The notes under the pieces: model-generated
The model's input: the letters and a program-made list of their open reading frames with translations, nothing else
What the model was told of the DNA's origin: nothing
Databases searched by the model: none
Made by a program: the position numbers and the translations under genes
Source: Hyphococcus sp.
GTDB taxonomy: Bacteria > Pseudomonadota > Alphaproteobacteria > Caulobacterales > Parvularculaceae
Assembly (NCBI GenBank): GCA_028281665.1
Contig: JANQJK010000027.1
Coordinates: 62,001-126,000, forward strand
Direction of reading: 5' to 3'
DNA length: 64,000 nt
Shown: in pieces, positions 44,871-54,369 of the stretch
Numbering within the stretch: position 1 is the stretch's first letter
Layout of the letters: each line of letters opens with the position of its first letter

Positions 44871-46006
44871 TGCGTCACTATCTCGACCATAACGCCACAG
44901 CGCCGGTTCGCCCGGAAGTCATTGAGGCCGTCGCCGAGGCGATGGCGCTCGACGGCAATTCAATGTCCGTACACGAAGAAGGGCGCAAGGCGCGCAAACT
45001 TGTGGAGGACGCGCGCGAGGCGGTGCGCGCGCTTGTTAACGCGCCGGTCAATGGCGTGGTCTTTACAAGCGGAGGCACGGAGTCGCTCCATTACGCCGTG
45101 CACGGCGCGATGGCGCCGCACAAGATCGAGCGCATTTTCGTCAGCGCCATCGAGCACTCCGCCGTTCTCGCGAATGCGGAAACAACGGGCGCCGAAATCG
45201 AGATCATTCCGGCATTGCCGTCCGGCGTTGTCGATATTGGCTGGTTGCAGGATCGTCTTGCCGCCTGTGATGCAGCGCGCGACGGCGCGTTTCTCGTCTG
45301 CGTCATGTACGCCAATAATGAGACCGGCGTTATTCAGCCCGTTCGCGAAATTTCGGACATCACGCACGATGCGGGCGGCCTTTATGTTTGCGACGCCGCG
45401 CAGGCCGTCGGCAAAATTCCCGTTAACTTTGTCATGTCCGGCGCCGATATGATGATTCTCACCGGTCATAAATTCGGCGGACCGCTGGGCGTCGGCGCGC
45501 TGGTGGCCGGGCCGAACCTGCCCCTTGAGCCGGTGATGCGCGGCGGCGGCCATGAAGAAAATCGCCGCGCGGGCACGCACAATGTTCCCGGTATCGCCGG
45601 CCTTGGCGTCGCCGCCCGCCTTGCGGAAGACAGCCCTGCGCGGGCGAATGAAATCGCAGCGTTGCGCGACCGGATGCAAACAGCGGCGGAAGCGGCGGGC
45701 GCCAAAATTTGGGGCGCTGATGCGGAGCGTTTGCCGGGGACTTTGTGTTTGTCAGCATCGGGCTTTCCCGGCGCGACTCAACTGATGACGATGGATCTCG
45801 CCGGCATTGCTATTTCCGCGGGCTCAGCCTGTTCATCGGGCAAAACAAAACCGAGCCATGTGTTGAAAGCCATGGGCGCCGGCGATGAGGATTCGCTTTG
45901 CGCCATCCGCGTTTCTGTCGGCTGGAATTCGACGGACGAAGACGCCGAGGCGTTCATTCGCGAGTGGCCGGCGGCCTATGAACGGATCAAGGCGAGGGCC
46001 GCATGA
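44870..46006 (+). CDS. Cysteine desulfurase, group I (IscS/NifS-like)
   Basis: 378 aa. PLP-binding Lys201 in TGHKFGGP, His95 in SAIEHSAVL and Cys321 in SAGSACSSGKTKPSHVL place it in group I, where the catalytic Cys lies on a flexible loop. It releases sulfur from cysteine as a persulfide for cluster assembly or tRNA thiolation. It overlaps iscR by 1 nt and the small DUF1330 gene by 4 nt (ATGA). A second, group II desulfurase is encoded later in the same operon, so the operon carries both classes. Confidence 0.94.
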   Translation: MRHYLDHNATAPVRPEVIEAVAEAMALDGNSMSVHEEGRKARKLVEDAREAVRALVNAPVNGVVFTSGGTESLHYAVHGAMAPHKIERIFVSAIEHSAVLANAETTGAEIEIIPALPSGVVDIGWLQDRLAACDAARDGAFLVCVMYANNETGVIQPVREISDITHDAGGLYVCDAAQAVGKIPVNFVMSGADMMILTGHKFGGPLGVGALVAGPNLPLEPVMRGGGHEENRRAGTHNVPGIAGLGVAARLAEDSPARANEIAALRDRMQTAAEAAGAKIWGADAERLPGTLCLSASGFPGATQLMTMDLAGIAISAGSACSSGKTKPSHVLKAMGAGDEDSLCAIRVSVGWNSTDEDAEAFIREWPAAYERIKARAA

Positions 46007-46173
46007 CCGTATATGCCATTGCACTCATCAAAATAAAGGATCGCGATGAATACGAAAAATATTCGGCGCGATTCATGGAGTGGGCCACGTCGCCTGAATA
46101 TCTTGAAATAGCGAAACACCGGGTGGCTGGCGCAGACGTTACCACGGTTCTTGCCGAAGCGATTGCAGGTTAG
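46003..46173 (+). CDS. DUF1330-family remnant with internal in-frame deletion
   Basis: 56 aa. The first ~25 residues ([20 protein letters not shown]) match the N-terminal strand/helix of DUF1330 proteins. Residues about 26-56 ([20 protein letters not shown], then [11 protein letters not shown]) match their C-terminal end. Relatives are about 95 aa, so roughly 40 central residues are missing in frame and the ferredoxin-like fold cannot be complete. The start overlaps the desulfurase stop (ATGA) and sufB begins 6 nt later. It is probably a decaying gene held in frame by the operon, or a small protein with a new role. Confidence 0.7.
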   Translation: MTVYAIALIKIKDRDEYEKYSARFMEWATSPEYLEIAKHRVAGADVTTVLAEAIAG

Positions 46174-46178
46174 GTGTA

Positions 46179-47710
<1,532 letters not shown>

Positions 47711-47711
<1 letters not shown>

Positions 47712-48253
47712 TGCGCCTAATCCTGTTACTATGTGCTTGTTTGGCGACGCCGGCGCTCGCCCAACCGCCGCAGGAAACGGATGATCGCTCGATTCCCAAT
47801 TGGGGCGGCGCCATCAAGTTCGAGGGCGCCGATGCGCCAGTTTCGCCCGAACTGGCGGGCGCTCGCGTCTACTATCGTAATCCAGGTTTGCCGGAAACGT
47901 TTCCGTTCTCGTCCGCCGTCGTTGTGGGCGACACAATCTACCTGTCTGGCGAATTAGGCATTGATTATGAGACTTTCTCGCTCGTGGATGGCGGCGTCGC
48001 AGCCGAAACGCGTCAGATCTTTAAAAACTATGAGGCGACACTGGCGGCGCTCGGCGCCGATTTGTCGGATCTTGTGAAATGTACGGTCTTCCTCGGCGAC
48101 ATGGAAAACTATGCGGCGATGAACGCTGCCTATTCAGAATCTCTGCCGAACCCGAAACCGGCGCGCTCGACCTTCGGCGTTAATGGCCTCGCCCTTGGCG
48201 CGGCGCTTGAAATTGAATGTATTGCAGTCAGGAAAAACGATGCTGAAAATTGA
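47711..48253 (+). CDS. Exported RidA (YjgF/UK114)-like protein within the suf operon
   Basis: 180 aa. An N-terminal signal peptide (MRLILLLCACLATPALAQ, cut near residue 17-18) is followed by ~45 linker residues and a RidA domain (about 58-175). Conserved features include FPFSSAVVVGDTIYLSG, the ADLSDLVKCTVFLGDM helix, and the catalytic-type Arg in PARSTFGV. RidA proteins deaminate reactive enamines/imines from PLP enzymes in the cytoplasm; this copy is predicted to be exported. Start: ATG at 47711 (TGATG overlap with sufB); a GTG at 47708 is possible. It lies between sufB and sufC, overlapping sufC by 14 nt. Confidence 0.87.
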
Positions 48254-48986
48254 CGATCTTCACGTCGCCGTTGGCGATGCGGAAATCATTAAAGGGCTGA
48301 CGCTGGAGGTTCCGGCGGGCGAAGTGCACGCGATCATGGGGCCCAACGGCTCCGGCAAATCGACGCTGTCTTACACGGTCGCCGGTCGCGACGGCTATGA
48401 GGCGACGGCGGGCGCGGTAACTCTTGAAGGCGACAATATAATCGATCTCGATCCCGATGAGCGTGCGGCGAAAGGGCTGTTCCTATCCTTTCAGCATCCA
48501 ATGGAAATTCCCGGCGTGCAGACCATGAATTTCATCCGTACGGCAATGAATGCCCAGCGAAAGGCGCGCGATGAGGAGGAAATCTCCGCGGCGGACTTCA
48601 TCAAGCTGGTGCGCGAAAAGGCGAAGCTTGTCGGCCTTGACGATGCGAAGCTGAAGCGTCCGTTTAATGTCGGTTTTTCCGGCGGCGAGAAGAAACGCAT
48701 GGAAATGCTTCAGCTCGCCATGTTCGAGCCGCGCTTTGCGATTATGGATGAAACGGATTCCGGGCTCGACATCGACGCGCTGAAAATGGTCGGCGACGTC
48801 GTCAATGCACTGCGCGGGCCGGACCGGGGCTTTCTTGTCATCACGCACTATCAGCGCCTTCTGGAATATATCAGGCCGGATCGGGTGCACGTGCTTGCGG
48901 GCGGACGCATTGTGAAATCCGGCGGCCCCAGCCTCGCTGCTGAGCTTGAAAAGTCCGGATACGAACAGTTTATCGAGGCGGCATGA
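48240..48986 (+). CDS. sufC: Fe-S assembly ATPase SufC
   Basis: 248 aa ABC-type ATPase. Walker A GPNGSGKST at 34-42, signature GFSGGEKKRMEML, Walker B with FAIMDETDSGLDIDALK, H-loop in VITHYQRLL. The unusual SufC features match the family, and there is no membrane partner. It drives conformational change of SufB-SufD during cluster assembly. Start: ATG at 48240, with GGA upstream and the preceding gene ending 14 nt inside it. A longer open frame from 48183 overlaps the RidA-like gene. Confidence 0.96.
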   Translation: MLKIDDLHVAVGDAEIIKGLTLEVPAGEVHAIMGPNGSGKSTLSYTVAGRDGYEATAGAVTLEGDNIIDLDPDERAAKGLFLSFQHPMEIPGVQTMNFIRTAMNAQRKARDEEEISAADFIKLVREKAKLVGLDDAKLKRPFNVGFSGGEKKRMEMLQLAMFEPRFAIMDETDSGLDIDALKMVGDVVNALRGPDRGFLVITHYQRLLEYIRPDRVHVLAGGRIVKSGGPSLAAELEKSGYEQFIEAA

Positions 48987-50218
48987 CAAACGCGACCGGC
49001 GATACCAGCGCTTTTGCGAATGCGATTGAGACCGATTACCGGAACCGGTCGGCGACGAACGCCATGCAGTCGGCGGCGTTCGTCCGTTATGCGCGGCTTG
49101 GCCTGCCAAATCGCCGGGTCGAGGGCTGGAAATGGTCTGACTTTAATGCGGCCTTGCGCGGGCCTGCCGCGGCGAATGACGCGGCGGCGCCGGAAACCAT
49201 ACCGCCCTCGCCATTTGCCGCGCTTGAGCCGCTGGAGATTCAAATCGTCGATGGCCGCGTCCTGTCGCCGGACGCCGCAAAGCTCGATGGATTTGAGTTT
49301 GGCGTTATCGAGCCGGGCGGTTCCGATCCCGACTTTGACGGTCACAGTCTTGTAGCCCTCAACATTGCCTTAACCCGCCGGGCCTTCGGGTATCGTGTCG
49401 AGAAAGGCGCCAATATCGAGCGGCCAATTCTCATTCGGCATATCAACACGAAGCCAGGGCACGTCTTCTCGCAAGTCCTGGGGCGCGGTGATGAAGGCAG
49501 TCGCTCGACAATTATCGAGACGTTTGAAGGGCGCGCGGTGTTCCACTCAGCGGTGCATCATCTCAGCGTGTACAGGAACGCGGAGTTAAGCCGCTACGTT
49601 CTGAACGACACAGACGCCGGCGCCGTCACCCACGGTTTTTTCGGCGCTATGGTCGGCGAGGGCGCGCGCTTTCGTCAAACGAGCCTGTCGACCGGCGGAC
49701 GCCTGTGCCGCCACGAAACGCACCTGCTTTATCCCGCTGCGGGTGGTTTCAGCGATGTCGCCAGCGCTGCCCTTGTCGCCGGCGATCGGCATAGCGATTT
49801 CACAACGCAGGTCCGCTTCCGTGCGCCCGGGGGCGAGGCGCGCCAGCTCCACAAAGGCGTCGCCAGCGGCAAGGCGCGCAATGTTTTTCAGGGCAAGTTC
49901 CATGTGGAGCGAGCGGCGCAGAAAACAGACGCAAAAATGACCGCCAATGCGCTGCTTCTCTCCGAAGGCGCCGAGGCCAATCACAAGCCGGAGCTGGAAA
50001 TTTACGCCGACGACGTGGAATGCGCCCATGGCAGCACTGTTGGGGCGCTTGATGACGATGCGCTCTTTTACTTACGACAGCGCGGACTTTCGGCGAGCGC
50101 GGCGAGGGCGCTTCTCATAGAGGCGTTCGCCGGCGAGGTGGTCGACAGCATTGACAATGAAGGCGTGCGCAATGTGTTCGCAACCCGTGTGGCCGCATGG
50201 CTGGAGGATCAGCAATGA
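48983..50218 (+). CDS. sufD: Fe-S assembly protein SufD
   Basis: 411 aa. The N-terminal helical region has RRVEGWKWSDFNAAL, then the beta-helix domain shared with SufB (RYVLNDTDAGAVTHGFFGAM, RQLHKGVASGKARNVFQGKF) and the C-terminal helix with LFYLRQRGLSASAARALLIE. It partners with SufB and SufC in the SufBC2D complex. The 4-nt overlap with sufC and the 4-nt overlap with sufS support coupled translation. Confidence 0.94.
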   Translation: MTNATGDTSAFANAIETDYRNRSATNAMQSAAFVRYARLGLPNRRVEGWKWSDFNAALRGPAAANDAAAPETIPPSPFAALEPLEIQIVDGRVLSPDAAKLDGFEFGVIEPGGSDPDFDGHSLVALNIALTRRAFGYRVEKGANIERPILIRHINTKPGHVFSQVLGRGDEGSRSTIIETFEGRAVFHSAVHHLSVYRNAELSRYVLNDTDAGAVTHGFFGAMVGEGARFRQTSLSTGGRLCRHETHLLYPAAGGFSDVASAALVAGDRHSDFTTQVRFRAPGGEARQLHKGVASGKARNVFQGKFHVERAAQKTDAKMTANALLLSEGAEANHKPELEIYADDVECAHGSTVGALDDDALFYLRQRGLSASAARALLIEAFAGEVVDSIDNEGVRNVFATRVAAWLEDQQ

Positions 50219-51459
50219 GCGCGGATGGCGCACAGGTTCCAACGCTTGACGTTGCGTCATTGCGCGCGGAGTTTCCCATTCTCTCGCGCGACGCTTACGG
50301 AAAGCCGCTCGTTTATCTCGACAATGCGGCGTCGTCGCAGAAGCCGCGGGCCGTCATTGATGCGATGAAAAATGCAATGGAACACTCCTATGCGAATGTT
50401 CATCGGGGCCTGCATCTTCTCTCGAACGAGGCGACGACCGCATTTGAAGAGGCGCGAAAGACAACGGCTGAGTTTTTAAACGCGCCAAGCGTCGACGATA
50501 TCGTTTTCACGTCCGGCGGCACCGACGCGATCAATCTTGTTGCTTATGCGCTGGGCGAATCGGAAATCGGCGAGAGCGATGAAATTATCCTGTCGCTTGC
50601 CGAACACCATTCTAACATTGTGCCTTGGCATCTCCTGCGTGAGCGCAAGGGCGCGGTCCTGAAGTGGCTGGATCTCTCCGACGACGGCGAAATCGATCTC
50701 GATGCGTTCCGGGCGATGTTCACGCCGCGCGCGAAACTCGCGGCGGTCTCCCATATGTCGAACGTTCTTGGGGCGCTGACGCCGGCCAAGGAAATGGCGA
50801 AGATCGCCCATGACCACGGCGCGAAAATTCTGTTCGACGGTTGTCAGGCGAGTGTCCATGGCGCGGTCGATGTCGCGGACATTGACTGCGACTTTTATGC
50901 GATGACCGGTCACAAGCTGTACGGGCCGACGGGGATCGGCGTGCTCTACGGCCGGCGCGACGCGCTTTACGACCTGCCGCCGTTCAAGGGCGGTGGCGAA
51001 ATGATCGATACGGTGACGACGGACGCCGTCACCTATAACGACCCGCCCCATCGGTTTGAGGCGGGAACGCCGCCGATCCTTGAGGCGATCGGTCTCGGCG
51101 CCGCGCTTCAGTGGATGAAGGGCAAGGGCCTCGACGCCATTGCGTCCCACGAAGCGGCGTTAACGACCCACGCGCTTGAGGAACTTTCCAAACTTAACTT
51201 TGTGCGCGTTTACGGCCGCGCGCCCGGCAAGGCGCCGATTATCGCGTTCTCCGTCGAGGGCGCGCACCCCCATGATGTGTCCGCCATACTCGACCGCACC
51301 GGCGTCGCCGTTCGCGCCGGGCATCACTGTGCGCAGCCTTTGATGAAACGGCTCGGCGTCGCCGCGACGGCGCGGGCGAGTTTCGCCGCCTACAACACGC
51401 ACGAAGACGTGGAGGCGCTTATCCGGGGCCTTCAAAAAACCCATGAAATGCTTAGCTAG
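50215..51459 (+). CDS. sufS: Cysteine desulfurase, group II (SufS)
   Basis: 414 aa from the ATG at 50215, with GGAGG upstream; a longer frame from 50197 is not favoured. Conserved residues: PLP Lys234 (TGHKLYGP), His131-His132 (LAEHHSNIVPWHLL) and Cys372 (GHHCAQPLM) on the short loop typical of SufS. It supplies sulfur to SufB, usually through SufE or SufU, neither of which is seen in this window. It is the second desulfurase in the operon. Confidence 0.95.
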   Translation: MSADGAQVPTLDVASLRAEFPILSRDAYGKPLVYLDNAASSQKPRAVIDAMKNAMEHSYANVHRGLHLLSNEATTAFEEARKTTAEFLNAPSVDDIVFTSGGTDAINLVAYALGESEIGESDEIILSLAEHHSNIVPWHLLRERKGAVLKWLDLSDDGEIDLDAFRAMFTPRAKLAAVSHMSNVLGALTPAKEMAKIAHDHGAKILFDGCQASVHGAVDVADIDCDFYAMTGHKLYGPTGIGVLYGRRDALYDLPPFKGGGEMIDTVTTDAVTYNDPPHRFEAGTPPILEAIGLGAALQWMKGKGLDAIASHEAALTTHALEELSKLNFVRVYGRAPGKAPIIAFSVEGAHPHDVSAILDRTGVAVRAGHHCAQPLMKRLGVAATARASFAAYNTHEDVEALIRGLQKTHEMLS

Positions 51460-51465
51460 AGAGCC

Positions 51466-51873
51466 ATGATGGATCAGCAACGCGACATCATTGACGTTAA
51501 TCCCGCCGAAGAGGCGCCGACGCCCCAGGCCGAAACCACGGGCTCGTCGGCGATTCCGGAAGAGGAACTGACGCGGATTACCCAGGACGTCATCCGTTCC
51601 CTGAAGACTGTCTACGATCCGGAGATCCCGGTCGACATTTATGAGCTCGGTCTCATTTACAAGGTCGACCTTTCCGACGAGCGCCTCCTCACCGTCGACA
51701 TGACCCTCACGGCGCCCGGTTGCCCGGTGGCGGGGGAAATGCCCGGCTGGGTCGAGGGCGCGGTGCGCGGCATCGATGGGGTTGAAGACGTGAAAGTGAA
51801 CATGACGTTCGATCCGCCCTGGACGCCGGAGAAAATGTCCGACGAGGCGAAGCTGGAACTGGGGTGGTTGTGA
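51466..51873 (+). CDS. sufT: SUF assembly/maturation factor SufT (DUF59/MIP18-like)
   Basis: 135 aa. A disordered N-terminus (about 1-33) is followed by a DUF59 domain with LKTVYDPEIPVDIYELGLIY and the Cys motif in LTAPGCPVAGEMPGWVEGA. The family takes part in Fe-S protein maturation; loss in other bacteria gives Fe-S defects when clusters are in high demand. It starts 6 nt after sufS; ATG at 51466 or 51469 is possible. An inverted-repeat element follows its stop within 20 nt. Confidence 0.92.
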   Translation: MMDQQRDIIDVNPAEEAPTPQAETTGSSAIPEEELTRITQDVIRSLKTVYDPEIPVDIYELGLIYKVDLSDERLLTVDMTLTAPGCPVAGEMPGWVEGAVRGIDGVEDVKVNMTFDPPWTPEKMSDEAKLELGWL

Positions 51874-51889
51874 GATGGATTTTGTCTTC

Positions 51890-51985
51890 GCCCTTCGAGA
51901 CGCGTCTTCGGCGCTCCTCAGGGTGAAGACAAAGAGGAACCTTCATCCTGAGGAGATCGTGAAGCGATCGTCTCGAAGGATGGGC
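51890..51985. repeat. Inverted-repeat element A between sufT and sufA
   Basis: Left arm 51890-51930 (starts GCCCTTCGAGACG and contains CTCCTCAGGGTGAAG) and right arm 51940-51984 (contains CTTCATCCTGAGGAG and GTCTCGAAGGATGGGC) form an imperfect ~40-bp hairpin around a short loop. Elements with this CTTCGAGACG...CCTGAGGAG signature recur between genes in many alphaproteobacterial genomes, and this looks like one copy. It may fold in RNA and modulate sufA expression or act as a processing signal; there is no T-run. Confidence 0.72.
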
Positions 51986-51999
51986 GATAGGAAAGAACA

Positions 52000-52368
52000 A
52001 TGACCAACCGACCAAGACCTAAAGTCGTATCCCTCACCGACGCCGCTGCGGCGCGGATGGATGAGATCATGTCCGCGGCCGATGAGGATTTCATTGGGGT
52101 TCGGATCGGCGTCAAAAACGGCGGCTGCGCCGGCATGGAATACACGATGGATTATGCGACGGAAGTCGGCCCGCTCGACGAAGTTGCAGAAGAAAACGGC
52201 ATCAAGGTGATCATCGATCCGAAAGCGATTCTGTTTCTCCTCGGTACGGAAATCGATTTCGTAACGGAAAAACTCTCCCAGCGTTTCGTCTTCAACAATC
52301 CCAACCAGACCGACGCCTGCGGCTGCGGCGAGAGCGTGACCATCGTGCCGCAGAAGATGGATGCATAG
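52000..52368 (+). CDS. sufA: A-type Fe-S carrier SufA/IscA (HesB family)
   Basis: 122 aa. The three carrier Cys are present: Cys43 (NGGCAGMEY), Cys107 and Cys109 (TDACGCGES). HesB-type beta domain with VRIGVKNGGCAG and DFVTEKLSQRFVFNNPN. It accepts clusters from SufBCD and delivers them to target apoproteins. It starts 126 nt after sufT, across repeat A, so it probably belongs to the same operon with a longer spacer. It is the last recognised suf gene. Confidence 0.94.
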   Translation: MTNRPRPKVVSLTDAAAARMDEIMSAADEDFIGVRIGVKNGGCAGMEYTMDYATEVGPLDEVAEENGIKVIIDPKAILFLLGTEIDFVTEKLSQRFVFNNPNQTDACGCGESVTIVPQKMDA

Positions 52369-52390
52369 GCGAGTTTGCCGCCTATCCGGT

Positions 52391-52463
52391 CTCCCCGGCG
52401 AAAGCCGGGGTCCAGTCGGCAGGGACCGTATGTTGCTTTTCTGGGTTCCGGCTTTCGCCGGGA
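52391..52463. repeat. Inverted-repeat element B between sufA and the TfoX-like gene
   Basis: Left arm 52391-52415 (CTCCCCGGCGAAAGCCGGGG, then TCCAG) and right arm 52441-52463 (CTGGGTTCCGGCTTTCGCCG, then GGA) pair around a 25-nt loop, and each arm is itself palindromic around GGCGAAAGCCGG. This is the widely distributed proteobacterial GGCGAAAGCCGGGGTCCAG-type repeat. It differs from element A, and both lie within 600 bp. Confidence 0.75.
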
Positions 52464-52479
52464 AAGGCGGAATATAGTA

Positions 52480-52890
52480 GTGGCGCCTTCCGCATCTCAT
52501 CTCGATCACCTGAAAGACCTGTTCTCGCCCTTCGGCGTCATCACGATCCGCAAGATGTTCGGCGGCGCGGGGGTTTATTGCGACGGTAAGATCTTCGCCA
52601 TCGCCGACGACGATGACGTCTGGCTGAAGGTCGATGACGTAAGCCGTGCGGAGTTCGAAGGGGCCGGTCTTAAACCCTTTGAAGTCGAAATGCAGGGCAA
52701 GAAGGGGACGATGTCCTACTACAAGCCGCCCGACGACATATATGACGATGAGGATGCGCTGCGCCACTGGGCCGGTCTTGCACTGGCTGCGGCGGCGCGC
52801 TCGAAGACGCCGGCGAAGAAGAGATCTTCTAAAAAGCCCACGAAAAAATCGACTGCAAAAAAGAAAGCGAAGGGCGCAAAGGCGCGCTAA
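52480..52890 (+). CDS. TfoX/Sxy N-terminal-domain protein with histone-like basic tail
   Basis: 136 aa from GTG at 52480, with AGGCGG 9 nt upstream. The open frame extends to 52375, but that part is translated repeat B and is not believed. The TfoX_N domain (about 5-100) contains LFSPFGVITIRKMFGGAGVY, the GKIFAIADDDDVWLKVD strand and YYKPPDDIYDDEDALRHWA. The final 28 residues are 14 Lys/Arg with Ala, Ser, Thr and Pro, like H1-type tails, suggesting nucleic-acid binding. TfoX regulates competence genes in gammaproteobacteria; here the role is unknown. It overlaps no other gene. Confidence 0.85.
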   Translation: MAPSASHLDHLKDLFSPFGVITIRKMFGGAGVYCDGKIFAIADDDDVWLKVDDVSRAEFEGAGLKPFEVEMQGKKGTMSYYKPPDDIYDDEDALRHWAGLALAAAARSKTPAKKRSSKKPTKKSTAKKKAKGAKAR

Positions 52891-52949
52891 GCTGAATTCC
52901 GTTCTCACGGGCGGACTTATTGCCGCCGAGTCTCTTTCGAGGAACAGAA

Positions 52950-53147
52950 TTGTCGAAAATCCGCGTCTATCATTCCTTTCGCAGTCCGTATTCGCGCCTC
53001 GGCCTTCACAAGGTTTCGCGCGCCGGGCTGGACGTTGAACTCATTGCGTTTACCGGGCCGCCGGAAGGAACGCCGTTCGCGATGGCGAAAAGCGCAAAGT
53101 ACTGGGGGCATGACCGGTTCGATCTGCTGATCGAGGACGTGACGTAG
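52950..53147 (+). CDS. DsbA-like / HCCA isomerase-family remnant with internal deletion
   Basis: 65 aa from TTG at 52950 with AGGA 8 nt upstream (GAGGAACAGAA). The N-terminal half (IRVYHSFRSPYSRLGLHKVS and RAGLDVELIAFTGPPEGTPF) matches the first strands of thioredoxin-fold 2-hydroxychromene-2-carboxylate isomerase-like proteins. The ending YWGHDRFDLLIEDV matches their C-terminus. Relatives are about 200 aa, so the helical insertion domain of ~130 residues is absent in frame. The join lies near the shared PFA segment that occurs on both sides of the insertion in relatives. It is either a relic or a shortened protein without enzyme activity. Confidence 0.68.
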   Translation: MSKIRVYHSFRSPYSRLGLHKVSRAGLDVELIAFTGPPEGTPFAMAKSAKYWGHDRFDLLIEDVT

Positions 53148-53152
53148 AGCTG

Positions 53153-54211
53153 TTACGCTGCGCCCGAGGACGTGGCCGGCGCGCCCAGGCTTTGTTCGTC
53201 CACAACCTGATTTCGCCCGGCGCCTTTCGCCGCATACAGGCATTCGTCCGCGCGTGCGATCAAGCTGTCGGCGCTATCGACATCGCGCATTTCGGCGACC
53301 CCGATCGACATGGTGATGGCGCCAAGATCCTGATCGGTCGTCCGCTTTTTCAGGCGCCGGCCCTCGACTGCGCTGCGTATGCGTTCGGCGAGTTCAACCG
53401 CGTTCTCAAGCTTGGCGCCTGGCAAAAGGATTGCGAATTCCTCGCCGCCATAGCGCGCCAGCGTATCGCTGTTGCGGACGTTGCCGGCCATGACTTCCGC
53501 AACGAGGCGCAACACCTGGTCGCCGGTTTGATGTCCCCATTGATCGTTAAAGCCTTTGAAATGATCGATGTCCGCAAGCAGGAGCGACAGTGGATTGTCG
53601 GCCGCCTTGGCGTCTGCCATACAAAGATAGATCGCTCGGTCGAATCGCGCACGATTCGCAACGCCCGTCAGCGGATCCTTCATCGCCTCCGCTTCAATAA
53701 ATTCAACGCTTCGTTGCAGCGTTGTAATTTCGTCGGCCGATTCCGCGAGGCGGCTTTCCAGCTTTTCGTTCTGCGTATGCATGTTTTTCGCGACTTTGAC
53801 GACGCTTTCGAGCAGCGCGCCGACGGCCGGATAGTCTTCCGTGGACTGACGCAGTTGCTCCGATAAGCCGCCCAGCGTCTTGCTGTTGCCGGTCGCGTTT
53901 TCGCCGGCGCTTTCGACAAGTTCGGAAAGGTCGGCGACTTCCGCGTTCATGCGCGTAATTACGTCGACGACATTGCTTGTGAGGTCGGCCCGCTGCAAGT
54001 GAGCGCGATAAAGCGCATCGGCATTGGCTTGCGTTACCTTGCCGAATGCGTCGGTGGCGATTTCGATGTCACGGGTAAGGGAGGGGTGCCGGCCGTCGAG
54101 ATGGGCGAACCACAATTCGTAGTTGCGCGGCGTCGCCGGCAAGCCGGCGCGCTTCAAGCTTTCCAGCACGATGATGGCGAGCTTATGGGTAGATTCACCA
54201 CCGCCAAACAT
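53153..54211 (-). CDS. Diguanylate cyclase (GGDEF domain)
   Basis: 352 aa from the ATG at 54211 (MFGGGESTHK); TTG at 54226 adds five residues. The N-terminal ~170 residues form a helical region with a coiled coil (about 125-175), without a membrane helix or recognised sensor. The GGDEF domain (about 180-335) has DPLTGVANR, ADIDHFKGFNDQWGH and the active-site GGEEF. The inhibition-site RxxD (RNSD) lies exactly five residues before GGEEF. It makes cyclic di-GMP and should show product inhibition. It ends 6 nt beyond the DsbA-like remnant's stop, convergent. Confidence 0.94.
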   Translation of the reverse strand: MFGGGESTHKLAIIVLESLKRAGLPATPRNYELWFAHLDGRHPSLTRDIEIATDAFGKVTQANADALYRAHLQRADLTSNVVDVITRMNAEVADLSELVESAGENATGNSKTLGGLSEQLRQSTEDYPAVGALLESVVKVAKNMHTQNEKLESRLAESADEITTLQRSVEFIEAEAMKDPLTGVANRARFDRAIYLCMADAKAADNPLSLLLADIDHFKGFNDQWGHQTGDQVLRLVAEVMAGNVRNSDTLARYGGEEFAILLPGAKLENAVELAERIRSAVEGRRLKKRTTDQDLGAITMSIGVAEMRDVDSADSLIARADECLYAAKGAGRNQVVDEQSLGAPATSSGAA

Positions 54212-54369
54212 ATCAGGCGCTCTCAACTGGGCGCGCCGCGTATCACAGCGCGAGTTCTCTCTCGCGACACGCTATTCGGCGCCCCGTAAAGGAATGCCTA
54301 AGTGCGCGGGCAAATGCGCAGGCAATGCGCTGAATCTCAACGCATTCTTGCTTTCCCGTTAAGGCTGTC

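Noticed and set aside
52375-52479. N-terminal extension of the TfoX-like protein
   Set aside because: It is translated from inverted-repeat element B and has no homology; GTG 52480 has its own ribosome site.
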